64,000 bases of DNA. Origin: Spirochaetaceae bacterium (GTDB lineage: Bacteria > Spirochaetota > Spirochaetia > DSM-27196 > PWMO01). A model generated the notes under the pieces. That model did no database searches and had not been told where the DNA came from. It saw only the letters and a list, made by a program, of their open reading frames with translations. Made by a program: the position numbers and the translations under genes. The stretch is from the NCBI GenBank assembly GCA_007693325.1, contig REDW01000081.1, forward strand, positions 1-64,000. The letters are read 5' to 3'. The stretch's first letter is position 1. The number at the start of each line of letters is the position of its first letter. Positions 9,251-19,446 of this stretch are shown here, one piece after another.

Positions 9251-10925
9251 CGTCGGCCTCGGTTTCCTGCGCCATCAGCACCAGTTCATCCACCAGCGTT
9301 TCGAGGGCAATCAGCGACTCACGCATCGTCTTATGGTCCGAGCGCTTGACTGAGCGTTCAGCGTGTGCCAGCAGATCATCGATTTCCCTGGCAAAACCCT
9401 GGTCCAGCTGCGCTCCGGCACTCTGTTTGAGCCCGCGTATGCGCGCTACCAGCGCCTGCAACCGGCGCTCAACCTGATCCGCGCCGGCGGTACTGTCGTC
9501 TCCCAGCGGGTGCACCGTTATCCGCTGCGCCGCGCCGGTATCTTTATCGCGCGCGGTAACGTGAGCCATGCCGCCGGCGTCAACAGAAAACGTTACCTCG
9601 ATTCGCGGCTCACCACGGGCGCCTTCGCGGATCCCGGAGAGCAGAAATCGCCCCAAAGAGTGGTTACTGGAAACGTCCGGATGCTCTCCCTGCAGCACGT
9701 GGATTTCCACCGCATTCTGGTTATCGGTAACCGTGGTGAAGACCCGCCGCGTCTCGGCAGGTATTTGTGTCTGCTTCTTGACAAGATCGACAAAACGCCC
9801 GTTGTCGATCTCTACCCCCAGGGTGTAGGAAACAACATCGTGCAGTTGAATCAGCTGGGAATCGCCGGCAAGCATCTCGGCCTGCACCGCGGCTCCCAGC
9901 GCAACGATCTCATCGGGGTTCACCAGCGCCACCTCGCGTACCCCCAGCTCTTCACGCAGACGTCGCTGTACCAATGGGATTCTGCTGGAGCCGCCGGAGA
10001 GAACGAGGCTATCGATACCCGTCCGGTCGAATCCGCTGTGGTTGACCGCCTGCAGCGTCAACTCGATTGAACGATCCAGCAGACCGCTAACCAGATGTTC
10101 AAACCGATCACGACCAAGGCTGTACTGCAGGTGCAGCGGCTTGCCGCCGGCAACATAGAACGGCAGTGCCAGCGACGCGCTGTCGCGGCTGGACAACTCG
10201 ATCTTGACGCGCTCGATCATCTCACCCAACTGCTGCATCAACAACGGATCAGCGGCCATATCAAAACCGGCCTGCTCGCTGAAAGCGGCCAGCGCTTCGG
10301 TCATCAGCAGCGCGTCGATGTCCATTCCGCCGAGGTGATTGTCACCGCAACTGGCTGTGACCGTGAACGTTGTTCCGTCGGTCTCGAGACAGGTGGCGTC
10401 AAACGTCCCTCCGCCCAGATCGTAGACCAGAATGCGGGCATTGTCTCCTCCGCGAGCGCCGTACGCCAGCGCGGCTGCCGTGGGTTCGTTGATGATGCGC
10501 AGTACGGTCAGCCCCGCGAGCCTTCCTGCCTCTACGGTAGCCTTGCGTTGCTTATCGGAAAAATGCGCCGGTACCGCAATCACCGCCTGACGGACCTCGG
10601 TCCCCAGGAAACTCTCGGCGTCCTGCCTGACTTTCTTGAGAATCAGCGCGCTGATCTGTTGCGGGGTGTAGCCGTTCCCATCGATGTCAATCAGCTGGTT
10701 CTGACCCATCCGGCGCTTCACGTGCACTACTGTGCGCCCGGCGTTGACCACCGCCTGGTTGCGCGCTGACTCGCCAACCAGAACCTCACCGGAGTTCCCA
10801 AACGCCACTACCGACGGCGTCAGATGATTGCCGCGATCATTGGGAATCACCCGCGGCTGCGTACCTTCCATGAATGCGGCAACGGTATTTGTTGTACCCA
10901 GGTCTATTCCGATTATTCGGCCCAT
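9237..10925 (-). CDS. Hsp70 family (DnaK-like) chaperone
   Basis: IGIDLGTTNTVAAF, VYDLGGGTFDATCLE, LVLSGGSSRIPLVQ. Confidence 0.95.
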   Translation of the reverse strand: MGRIIGIDLGTTNTVAAFMEGTQPRVIPNDRGNHLTPSVVAFGNSGEVLVGESARNQAVVNAGRTVVHVKRRMGQNQLIDIDGNGYTPQQISALILKKVRQDAESFLGTEVRQAVIAVPAHFSDKQRKATVEAGRLAGLTVLRIINEPTAAALAYGARGGDNARILVYDLGGGTFDATCLETDGTTFTVTASCGDNHLGGMDIDALLMTEALAAFSEQAGFDMAADPLLMQQLGEMIERVKIELSSRDSASLALPFYVAGGKPLHLQYSLGRDRFEHLVSGLLDRSIELTLQAVNHSGFDRTGIDSLVLSGGSSRIPLVQRRLREELGVREVALVNPDEIVALGAAVQAEMLAGDSQLIQLHDVVSYTLGVEIDNGRFVDLVKKQTQIPAETRRVFTTVTDNQNAVEIHVLQGEHPDVSSNHSLGRFLLSGIREGARGEPRIEVTFSVDAGGMAHVTARDKDTGAAQRITVHPLGDDSTAGADQVERRLQALVARIRGLKQSAGAQLDQGFAREIDDLLAHAERSVKRSDHKTMRESLIALETLVDELVLMAQETEADDAGA

Positions 10926-10930
10926 ATCAG

Positions 10931-11425
10931 CTACGGCTTCCTTCTGCGCATTGAGACAATCAACTCCACTTCGCCCACCGTGGTGCCCACTCGCGCTGCA
11001 ATGATATTTGGTGCAATACCTTTTTCGTACAGGTCCATGATCTGTGCGCGTCGATCTTCGCTACCGCCCTCGTTCTGTTTGTCCGCCTGCTGCTCGTGCT
11101 CCTGGCGCCGCTGCACCGCGGCCTGCTGCACGATATCGCTGTAGACCCGTGTACCGGATTCATGTGCGTCGAGTTCGCGCCGCAGCACCGCCACGCGCCG
11201 GTCTGCGGTCTCTATGAGGCGATTCAAACGCACGATGCGCTCTTCGAGCAAGCCGATATTGCGTTCCGTGGTCTGGTTGAACTCTACAATCAGCTCATCT
11301 ACCTCACCGCGGATCTGGTTTAAGACAGCGGTCGGCTCTATTCGCCGCTCGATGCGGCGAATGAGCAAAACCACTGCCGCTGCGGTGACCAGCAAGCTGA
11401 TCAGAAGCACTGAAAACCAGCTCAT
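10931..11425 (-). CDS. SwrB/DUF6115-like membrane-anchored coiled-coil protein
   Basis: N-terminal TM, coiled coil, C-terminal IMDLYEKGIAPNIIAARVGTTVGEVELIVSM. Confidence 0.6.
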   Translation of the reverse strand: MSWFSVLLISLLVTAAAVVLLIRRIERRIEPTAVLNQIRGEVDELIVEFNQTTERNIGLLEERIVRLNRLIETADRRVAVLRRELDAHESGTRVYSDIVQQAAVQRRQEHEQQADKQNEGGSEDRRAQIMDLYEKGIAPNIIAARVGTTVGEVELIVSMRRRKP

Positions 11426-11433
11426 GGTCTGGC

Positions 11434-11754
11434 TTACCCTGAGACGTCCACATTGCGGCCGAGATCGGGATCGCGAAACACCTCCAGATCGTCGCTGGAG
11501 TCAGACCTGTCATGCCGGGAGTGATCCTGCTTCTGCTCGGCGTTGCTTTCGTCGTCATCGTGCAGCTGTTCGGGGCCGCCCTCAACGTCGTGCGATTCGC
11601 GCACAACGCTCTTCTCGAGCTCGCTGCGACGTGCTATCTCCGATCCTGCTACCGCCTGCCCCTGCAGCAGCGCATTTCGCTCGGCCGACTGCTCTTGCCC
11701 GATCTGGTTCAGCCGGAGAAACAGGGTCTGTAAGTCGATCGGTTGAATGGCCAT
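11434..11754 (-). CDS. Hypothetical protein of flagellar locus
   Basis: ORF in operon position between FapA-like and SwrB-like genes; hydrophilic C-terminus. Confidence 0.6.
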   Translation of the reverse strand: MAIQPIDLQTLFLRLNQIGQEQSAERNALLQGQAVAGSEIARRSELEKSVVRESHDVEGGPEQLHDDDESNAEQKQDHSRHDRSDSSDDLEVFRDPDLGRNVDVSG

Positions 11755-13697
11755 CAGCTCTTCCGCGTGATACTTATATCGTCGTCAGTCTCCTGGTATT
11801 TTGTGACCTTTACGGTATTGGCTTCGCTTATGAACGTAACCGCCTTGAACTCGTTGCGAACCTCCAGGCTGGCTTCTTTGATGTGCACCTTGACTCCGGC
11901 GTAGACGGTGCCCGAGGCACTGACGCGTCCGTGAGTTTTCAACTCGCCGAGATACTGCTGAATCTCTTCGATCTCGCTGTCGAGTTTCTTGACCTCTTTC
12001 AGAATCTCCTGCTTGCGCTTCTGCTCTTCCAGCAGATGCCGCACCTTTTCCTGGGTCAGCTTACCCTTCTGCCGTTTCAGACTCTCCAGCGTGGCCAGAT
12101 TGCGGTCGATTTCCTCGAGTTCCTTGGAAAGCTCCTCTTTGCGCTCCTGGAGCTCGTCCATTCGCTTCTTGCTTACAGGATCGTAGCCGACCTCCAGAAT
12201 CGTTTCCATTCCGGCTACCGAGCCCAGCGTCTTGGCGTCTATTTCTTCACTGGCGCGGATCCTGCCACCAACAATACTGGCGCGTTTACCGCGGCAAATA
12301 ACCTTCTTGTGCGAACTCACCTCGGAGTTGATGATTCCGTCGCTGACCGCCACCACTCCACCGGCTTCCACCATGGCATTCTCTATGAACTTGGACCAGA
12401 TGTTCTTGCCGCTGCGAATGGTTCCCGCGGTCTTACCGGCAATTCCCTGGTGAACAATCACGTCACCTTCTGCATCCAGGTTACTCTTGCCGACATTTCC
12501 CATGACCTCGATGTTACCGGCGGCTTTGACACTAAAACCGTCGTCAACGTTCCCTTTGACCAGCACCGTACCGAGGAACAGAACGTTGCCGGTCTTGAGG
12601 TTGACATTACCGTTGATCACGTAGACCGGCTCAACGTTGATCTTTCCGGCCAGGAGCGTGACCTGACCGTTGATTTCCGCGTAGGCGGTCATCTGATCCT
12701 CCGCCAGCCGTACGTTCTTGCCGACCTGAATGGTGCAGTCTGCACCGTCATTGGCCGAGAGCAGCTTGCCGGTCACGGTCCGTCCCGGTTTGCCTCGTTC
12801 GGGTGGAATCTTCTTGGCAAGCACCTGGCCTTCGACAACGTTCTGCACCAGGTTCAGTTCCTTGAAGTCTACCTTGCCGTCGGTCTCCTTGAGCTGCACT
12901 TTGCTGGAATCACTTTCGAAGTTGAGTACAACCCTGGCATCGGCACCGTTCTCTGGACTGGTCCCTTCTGCCACCAGCACCGCTTCCTTGTAGAGAGGGT
13001 CATCGACGAAGGCGTCGATGACGTCGTCTTTGAAGCCTTCTACCACGCCGTTGCCTTGCAGAAAATTGAGAATAGTATCGCGGTCAGGATCCCCTCCACC
13101 GCGTCCCGGCGGCAGAGCGGTAAGATAGGCCTTCATTTCCTGGTCGGTGATCTCGACCGACAGAACCGCATCGGAAGCCGGATTATAATCGAAGGTTCCC
13201 ACGCGCACAAACTGCCCATCGGCTAACCGTACGACTTTGGATACCATGCCGCTGTCTACTGCGGCGTCGGTACGCGACGTGATCTTCTCTATCGCCATGC
13301 GCTCGGTGGCCCGAACCCCGCCATGCTCGGGCTTGGTAACCTTCAGCATAACGCCATCAGGAGTCAGGCGAACGAAGACTTGCCCGTCACGCATCTGCTC
13401 TTCGCCCACGTCGTCAAACGAGAAACCGCTGTCAAACTGCTGGTCGGAGTCGGCTTCATGACTGCCGCCGGCCGGGTATGCCAGCAGCATGAAGGGCTTG
13501 CGCGACTTACCGAACAACCCCTTGGCGCCTTTCTCCAGCACTTCGTACTCGATTCTCTTGATTGGCAGCGACAACTCGATCGATGCCTCGCGCAGGGCCT
13601 CCTCCAGAGATTCACCGGAGACATGGACAAACTGGCGCTGCCTGTCCTCGTCCAGTTGCTTTTTCATGTACGTCTGCAACTGGGACATGTTGACCAT
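11754..13697 (-). CDS. FapA/DUF342 family protein with N-terminal Jag-N-like region
   Basis: Repetitive beta-helix region with polymer-like motifs, C-terminal coiled coil; N-terminal EALREASIELSLPIKRIEYEVLEKGAKGLFG. Confidence 0.85.
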   Translation of the reverse strand: MVNMSQLQTYMKKQLDEDRQRQFVHVSGESLEEALREASIELSLPIKRIEYEVLEKGAKGLFGKSRKPFMLLAYPAGGSHEADSDQQFDSGFSFDDVGEEQMRDGQVFVRLTPDGVMLKVTKPEHGGVRATERMAIEKITSRTDAAVDSGMVSKVVRLADGQFVRVGTFDYNPASDAVLSVEITDQEMKAYLTALPPGRGGGDPDRDTILNFLQGNGVVEGFKDDVIDAFVDDPLYKEAVLVAEGTSPENGADARVVLNFESDSSKVQLKETDGKVDFKELNLVQNVVEGQVLAKKIPPERGKPGRTVTGKLLSANDGADCTIQVGKNVRLAEDQMTAYAEINGQVTLLAGKINVEPVYVINGNVNLKTGNVLFLGTVLVKGNVDDGFSVKAAGNIEVMGNVGKSNLDAEGDVIVHQGIAGKTAGTIRSGKNIWSKFIENAMVEAGGVVAVSDGIINSEVSSHKKVICRGKRASIVGGRIRASEEIDAKTLGSVAGMETILEVGYDPVSKKRMDELQERKEELSKELEEIDRNLATLESLKRQKGKLTQEKVRHLLEEQKRKQEILKEVKKLDSEIEEIQQYLGELKTHGRVSASGTVYAGVKVHIKEASLEVRNEFKAVTFISEANTVKVTKYQETDDDISITRKS

Positions 13698-13698
13698 G

Positions 13699-14493
13699 CT
13701 ACATGATCCCCTTCTTGATATTGGTGAGCTTGGCGCGCAGCCGCATGATGGCTTTGGTATGCAGTTGTGACACCCGTGATTCGGTTACTTCCAGCACCTG
13801 GCCGATCTCCTTCAACGTCAGATCTTCGTAGTAGTAGAGTACCAGCACCGTTTTCTCTTTCTCGGGCAGTTCCTGAATTGCCTCTACGATCACACGTTTT
13901 ATCTCATCCTTTTCCACAATTACATCGGGGTTGAGGCTCTGCGGAGATTCAATACTGTCAGCTATCGACACTTTGTCGTTGTCGTCACCGGTGTACCATA
14001 CGTCGTTCAAGGACAGAATCGATGTACCGCTGATCTTGATCATCAGCTTTTCGAGCTCTTTGGTGGTGATACCGAGGTCCCGCGCCACTTCTTCGTCGGT
14101 TGCGGCGCGCCCGAGCGAGGCCTCCAGCCGGCGCACCGATTCCTCGATCTCGCGCGTCTTTTGACGCACCGAGCGCGGCACCCAGTCGATCGAGCGCAAT
14201 TCGTCGAAAATTGCGCCCCGAATGCGCGTCACCGCGTAGGTCTTGAATTTGACGTGCTTGTCAGGATCAAACTTCTCAATCGCATCGAATAGACCAAAGA
14301 CCCCGTAGCCTACCAAATCGTCAAACTCGACGTTGTGCGGCATCCCGACGGCAACTTTTCCGGCAACGTATTTCACCAGTGGAGCGTATTGCTTGACCAG
14401 AATCTCACGGATGTCCGGGTTGCGGGTATCGCGGTAGAGCTGCCAAAGTTCTTCCTCGGTTTTCTCGGCCAGAAGGTTGTCGCCCATCCTCAC
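13699..14493 (-). CDS. whiG: RNA polymerase sigma factor FliA/WhiG (sigma-28 family)
   Basis: [23 protein letters not shown]; region 4 [32 protein letters not shown]. Confidence 0.95.
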   Translation of the reverse strand: MRMGDNLLAEKTEEELWQLYRDTRNPDIREILVKQYAPLVKYVAGKVAVGMPHNVEFDDLVGYGVFGLFDAIEKFDPDKHVKFKTYAVTRIRGAIFDELRSIDWVPRSVRQKTREIEESVRRLEASLGRAATDEEVARDLGITTKELEKLMIKISGTSILSLNDVWYTGDDNDKVSIADSIESPQSLNPDVIVEKDEIKRVIVEAIQELPEKEKTVLVLYYYEDLTLKEIGQVLEVTESRVSQLHTKAIMRLRAKLTNIKKGIM

Positions 14494-15191
14494 TCATCCC
14501 TTTTCAGTATAGTCTGGAGCGCCCTGGCCATTAAGGCAGGATCCTGGTCACTCGAACTGCGGTTGCTCTCGCTCTCGCCACCTGAGGCGATACCCTCGGA
14601 GCCTTCGAATGCATCCGAATAACCGCCAACATCGGGCAGTTGATCTACACCGCTGGCGTCGATGCCGTCAGCCGGGTCCGGTGCAGCCGCCGGGAACTCC
14701 CTGTCCTGATCAGCCTCCACCTCTTCGGCTTCGGCTACCAGATCATCAACCGGCTCTGCGTCGCCATCCGGTTCCCGATCCGGTTCCAGCTCAGCATCGT
14801 AGCCGCCGCCTTCATCCCCAACCTCCAGCAGCCCGTCGTCGCCCACGTCTTCGCTGCCGCTCTCGTCAGCCATATCCGCTACCTGAGCTGAACCCACGCC
14901 GTCTACGTCATCGCTGTCGTCCACCACTATGTCGACCGCCGGCCGCGCTTCGCCGGCCGCGTCAGACTCCTGCGCATCAACATTCGATCCGTCCAGCACC
15001 TGCTCGAGTTCAGGAAGAAAGCGCGATACCGCTACTTGAGCTGCGCTACCGAGCCCGGCAAAGACCACTGCGAACACCAGCGCCCGGATCACAACCGTGG
15101 CAAACGGCACACCGGTAACGATCCCGCTGAAAAGCGAGACAATCAGGGCAAATAGTGCGCACCCTACGCTGAACCCGATACGGACCTTCAT
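14490..15191 (-). CDS. Small membrane protein with long acidic tail, between flhG and sigma-28 (FlgV-position candidate)
   Basis: Two N-terminal hydrophobic segments, D/E-rich middle, C-terminal [12 protein letters not shown]; overlaps sigma gene start by 4 nt. Confidence 0.7.
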   Translation of the reverse strand: MKVRIGFSVGCALFALIVSLFSGIVTGVPFATVVIRALVFAVVFAGLGSAAQVAVSRFLPELEQVLDGSNVDAQESDAAGEARPAVDIVVDDSDDVDGVGSAQVADMADESGSEDVGDDGLLEVGDEGGGYDAELEPDREPDGDAEPVDDLVAEAEEVEADQDREFPAAAPDPADGIDASGVDQLPDVGGYSDAFEGSEGIASGGESESNRSSSDQDPALMARALQTILKRDE

Positions 15192-15276
15192 TCGACTCGC
15201 GCCTCTTGTCCCCTCTTAGCCGTTTCTCGCCGCGCCTTACAGAGTAGGAAAAATGGTACAGCCCGTCAAGGCATGA

Positions 15277-16146
15277 TCATTCATCCTGCCCTCGTCCAAA
15301 CAGGCGCTTGAGAAATCTACCGACTCCGCCTCCTTCGCGATGCTCCACATTTTCCAACCGGCTGGCGATGTGCACTACGCAGGCTGAAGCCTTGCCTTTG
15401 GGATCCGCAGCCAGAAACGGTTTCTGTCGCAGCACCGCCTGGTGCACCGCCGGGTCTTCGTATACGTAGCCGAGGTAATCAACTTTCAAATTGAGAAACT
15501 GTCCGGCGATGTTGATGACCCGTTCAGCCACTTTCTTGCCTTCGGTGACCGACTTCACCCGGTTGACAATCAGTTTCAGGCCGATGCCCAGGTTGTCGAT
15601 TTCGGTTGCAATGATCTTTATGATACCGTAGGCGTCGGTAATCGCCGTAGGCTCCGGGGTTGTCACAATGATGGCCTCGTCGGCAGCTGCAACAAAGGCC
15701 AGGACATTATTCGAAACACCGGCGCTGGTATCGATTATGATAATGTCCGCATTGGACATCTCCGAAAGCTCGTTTATGAAATTGTGCCGCTCCTCCTCCG
15801 ACAGGTTGGCGATCTTGGCAAAGCCCGAGGCTCCGGCAACAATCTGGATCCCGTAATCGGTATCCATGATGATTTCACGCATCGTCTTCTGCTTGCGGAT
15901 CAGATGGTACAGGTTGTACTTGGGGATAATCCCGAGCACAACGTTCACATTGGCGAGACCGAGGTCGGCGTCCATCAGGATGACGCGCTTGCCCAGCTTT
16001 GCGTAGGCAATCGCCAGGTTGGTCGAAATATTGGTCTTGCCGACTCCGCCTTTACCACTGGCCACGGTAATGATGCGCGTCCTGGACTCGTTTGAGTTGT
16101 TCTTGTTCTTCATCAACTCGCGCAGGGTTTCTGCTTGATCAGCCAT
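15277..16146 (-). CDS. flhG: MinD-like ATPase FlhG/FleN
   Basis: VASGKGGVGKTNISTNLA deviant Walker A; adjacent to flhF; start at MADQAETL. Confidence 0.93.
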   Translation of the reverse strand: MADQAETLRELMKNKNNSNESRTRIITVASGKGGVGKTNISTNLAIAYAKLGKRVILMDADLGLANVNVVLGIIPKYNLYHLIRKQKTMREIIMDTDYGIQIVAGASGFAKIANLSEEERHNFINELSEMSNADIIIIDTSAGVSNNVLAFVAAADEAIIVTTPEPTAITDAYGIIKIIATEIDNLGIGLKLIVNRVKSVTEGKKVAERVINIAGQFLNLKVDYLGYVYEDPAVHQAVLRQKPFLAADPKGKASACVVHIASRLENVEHREGGGVGRFLKRLFGRGQDE

Positions 16147-17347
16147 TCGACTCTCCGTCATTCGGTTTTGCGTACGTCTCTGCAATACGCCGGCGGTTGA
16201 TATGCAGCTCTTCCAGCGTCAGCAACAGCCGTTCTACAGTTGCGCGTTCAAGATTCTCGGGAACGCGCTGCCCGTCGGTGAGATACGAGATCGGTTTCTG
16301 TTTCTCGTGCAGCACACTGATAACGTTGCCGATTCGGGTTGTCTCATCGAGCTTTGTAACTATTATCGACCGATAACCGAACGGCTCAAATTGCCGCAAC
16401 AGTTCGTACAGATCACTGGTCTTTGTGGTGGCGCTGATAGCGAGATGCACCTGGGCCGATCCGCCGCACGCCCGCACCACCTCATTCATCTCACCGAGCT
16501 GGCTGAACTGCCGCGGGCTCTTACCGATGGTGTCCACAAACACTACATCGGTATCCTGGAACAGCGCAATCTGCTTCTTCATCTCCTGGGCAGAATCGAC
16601 GCAGGCAACCGGAATATCCATGATACTACCGTATGTTTCAATCTGTTCGCGGGCGCCGATGCGGTAGTTGTCGATGGTTATAATGCGCACGCTGGCCTGT
16701 GAGCTGCCGTTCGCGGTGCCGTTCATGCCGTGTACCGCTGCAAGCTTGGCTATCGTGGTAGTCTTGCCAACCCCGGTGGGCCCCACCAGGACAAAAACAG
16801 TCGGATGGTCGCCGCGCTCGGGCTGGTAGATCTGGATAGACTCGCCGATCCAATCGACAAGCTGTGCCTCGACCATTTCCTGATCGTCGAGTTCATCGAT
16901 CGAAAACGTTGCACGCAGCCGCTTGATCATGGCCGCGATGTAGCCGGGGGTGAAATCGTTGTACTGCAGCAGTTCTTCCATCCGAGCAAGCGTCGGGTGG
17001 TCGGTGGTCCGCGGAACAGACGTCTGCTGCGGCTGATCCATCTTCTCTTTGATTGTCTGCAGCTCTTTGAGCACCATGTCGATGGTCTTCTCGGACTTGA
17101 CCGAGCCGAGTATCTTGCGCTTCTCTTCTTCCAGATCTGCGCTCTTGCGCGATGTTTCGGGCCTCCCCTTCGGCGGTTCGTGCGAGAAGTAGCCGGTCAC
17201 TTCTACCCCTTCACGGGTGAAGAGCCCCAGGAACCCGCCCAGCCGGATTGTCTTGTGATGCATGATGCGCGCCTTGTCGCCGTACTTGGTGCGGATCTTT
17301 GATTCGGCCTCACGGTGTGAGGCCGCTTGTTCTACAAAGTACTCCAT
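16139..17347 (-). CDS. flhF: Flagellar SRP-like GTPase FlhF
   Basis: [30 protein letters not shown]; start at MEYFVEQ with SD. Confidence 0.95.
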   Translation of the reverse strand: MEYFVEQAASHREAESKIRTKYGDKARIMHHKTIRLGGFLGLFTREGVEVTGYFSHEPPKGRPETSRKSADLEEEKRKILGSVKSEKTIDMVLKELQTIKEKMDQPQQTSVPRTTDHPTLARMEELLQYNDFTPGYIAAMIKRLRATFSIDELDDQEMVEAQLVDWIGESIQIYQPERGDHPTVFVLVGPTGVGKTTTIAKLAAVHGMNGTANGSSQASVRIITIDNYRIGAREQIETYGSIMDIPVACVDSAQEMKKQIALFQDTDVVFVDTIGKSPRQFSQLGEMNEVVRACGGSAQVHLAISATTKTSDLYELLRQFEPFGYRSIIVTKLDETTRIGNVISVLHEKQKPISYLTDGQRVPENLERATVERLLLTLEELHINRRRIAETYAKPNDGESNG

Positions 17348-17357
17348 GCTTCCCCTC

Positions 17358-19445
17358 TCATTCATCTATCCGTATTTCGCCTACACTCTCTACTCGTATC
17401 TCGGGAACGATCTCCGGCACCGAAAGAACCACCAGCTCGGTTACGTCGCGCGCCGCGCTCGCTTTGACCAGCGGCCGTGCGGCCTCCGAGCACAGCACAA
17501 TCGGGAAGACCCCGCGTTCCTGCACACCCTTGATCGAGTTGCGCAGCGCGCCAATCCACTTGCGCTGAACATCGGGAGGCAGCGCCGGGATGACTCCGGC
17601 GGAGGTCTCAACCCGAGACTCGATGATTCGCTGCTCCAGTCCGGGCTCGATGGTCAGTACCCGCAGCGCCTTGTCGTCATCGGCGTACTGCAGCGAGAGC
17701 TGACGCTTCAGCGCCTGGCGCACCTTTTCCACCAGGAAGCTGGGCTCCTTGGTGACGTTGCCGTAATCCGACAGCGACTCGAGTATCGTAACGATGTTGC
17801 GAATTGAAACCTGTTCACGCAACAGTCCCTGCAGCACCTTCTGGATATCCCCGAGCGACAGAACGCTTTGCACGTCTTCGATCACTGCCGGATAATCGCG
17901 CCGCAGCGCTTCGAGTATGCCCTTGACTTCCTGCCGTCCCAGAATGTCCGCGCTGTTGCGTTTGATGATCTCGGTCAAGTGCGTTGCAATAATCGAAGGC
18001 GAGTCAACCACTGTGAACCCGCTACGTTCGGCCTGTTCGCGGTGCTCTTCGGTGATCCAGAGCGCGGGCAGCCCAAAAGCCGGATCGACGGTCTTCTCAC
18101 CGGGAATGTCTTCGCGTTCCCCGCCGGGATTGATACACAGGTAACGCCCCATGCGGATGACTCCGCGGCCAACCTCCACACCGCGGATCTTTATGCAGTA
18201 CTCAGAGGGGTCGAGGCGCATGTTGTCGATGATGCGGATGCGCGGCACCACCAGACCCAGGTCGAGCGCTGTCTCACGCCTGATGCGCGTCACACGATCG
18301 AGCAGCTCGGCGCCCTTATCCTTATCCACCAGCGGCACCAGCGCGTAGCCCAGTTCCAGCGAGATCGGGTCGAGCGGGGCCACCGGTGATATCTCTGTTG
18401 GCGCTTCCTTTGCTCTGGCCTGCTTCTCCTCAGTAGTGACCCGCTCGGCGTCAATCATCTGGCGCCGTCCCAGGGTGAGCCCCAGAAAGGCCGACAACAC
18501 TCCCATTGGAACCAGGATGTACCACGGAAACCCGGGAAGAATCGCCAGCACAAACAGGAAACCGGCGGCAATCCAGTAGATACGCGCCTGATTCGAGAAC
18601 TGCCGCGTGACGTCTTCACCAAAGGTTGCGTCGGAAATGGCGCGGGTAACAATCAAGCCGGTAGCCGTTGAGATAATCAGCGCCGGAAACTGGGTTACCA
18701 ACCCGTCACCGATGGCAAGCGAAATGTAGGTGTTGAGCGCCATGTCAAAGCTCTCGCCGTGAATGGTCATCCCGACTATCATTCCGCCTACAATATTGAC
18801 CACCGTGATCAGCAGTCCGACCTTGACGTTTCCCGAGACAAACTTGGATGCACCATCCATGGCACCGTAGAAGTCGGCCTCGCGCTCGAGATCGGTCTTC
18901 TTGCGGCTGGCCTCTTCTTCGGTGATGGCACCGGAGTTGTACTCGGCTTCGATTGCCATCTGTTTGGCAGGCAGTGAATCGAGCGTGAAGCGCGCGGCAA
19001 CCTCGGCAACTCTGGTGGCGCCCTTGGTGATGACGATGAACTGCACCGCTATGATGATGATGAAGATGATCAGCCCGATCACCAGGCCCTCGGCACCCTC
19101 GGTACCAACAACAAAGGTAGAGAACGCGCGCACGATCTGACCGCCGAAATCGCCGCCCTGCGCCAGTATCAGCCGGGTTGAAGAGACGTTGAGCGCCAGG
19201 CCGTACACGGTGACCACCAGCAGCAACGTTGGGAACACCGAGAACTCCAGCGCGTTCTTGGTGTAGAGCACAATCAGGATCACCAGCAGACTCAGCACCA
19301 GGTTGAGCGCCATGAAGCTGTCCAGCAGTACCGTTGGCAGCGGGATGATCAGCATCATCACCACCGCAACCACGCCTACCGCTACCAGCACGTCGGTACG
19401 GTGACGCAGCAAAGAATTACTCAAGACCGACTGTACATCCGCCAT
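17358..19445 (-). CDS. flhA: Flagellar export protein FlhA
   Basis: Full-length FlhA-like, N-terminal TM domain and FHIPEP-family cytoplasmic domain. Confidence 0.97.
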   Translation of the reverse strand: MADVQSVLSNSLLRHRTDVLVAVGVVAVVMMLIIPLPTVLLDSFMALNLVLSLLVILIVLYTKNALEFSVFPTLLLVVTVYGLALNVSSTRLILAQGGDFGGQIVRAFSTFVVGTEGAEGLVIGLIIFIIIIAVQFIVITKGATRVAEVAARFTLDSLPAKQMAIEAEYNSGAITEEEASRKKTDLEREADFYGAMDGASKFVSGNVKVGLLITVVNIVGGMIVGMTIHGESFDMALNTYISLAIGDGLVTQFPALIISTATGLIVTRAISDATFGEDVTRQFSNQARIYWIAAGFLFVLAILPGFPWYILVPMGVLSAFLGLTLGRRQMIDAERVTTEEKQARAKEAPTEISPVAPLDPISLELGYALVPLVDKDKGAELLDRVTRIRRETALDLGLVVPRIRIIDNMRLDPSEYCIKIRGVEVGRGVIRMGRYLCINPGGEREDIPGEKTVDPAFGLPALWITEEHREQAERSGFTVVDSPSIIATHLTEIIKRNSADILGRQEVKGILEALRRDYPAVIEDVQSVLSLGDIQKVLQGLLREQVSIRNIVTILESLSDYGNVTKEPSFLVEKVRQALKRQLSLQYADDDKALRVLTIEPGLEQRIIESRVETSAGVIPALPPDVQRKWIGALRNSIKGVQERGVFPIVLCSEAARPLVKASAARDVTELVVLSVPEIVPEIRVESVGEIRIDE

Positions 19446-19446
19446 T

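Noticed and set aside
8153-9349. 398-aa plus-strand ORF
   Set aside because: Antisense to cheA-like, J/HEAT and Hsp70 genes; low-complexity Arg/Ala/Ser-rich translation.
11214-13226. 670-aa plus-strand ORF
   Set aside because: Antisense to the fapA-like gene; no recognisable family, composition fits mirror reading of GC-rich coding DNA.
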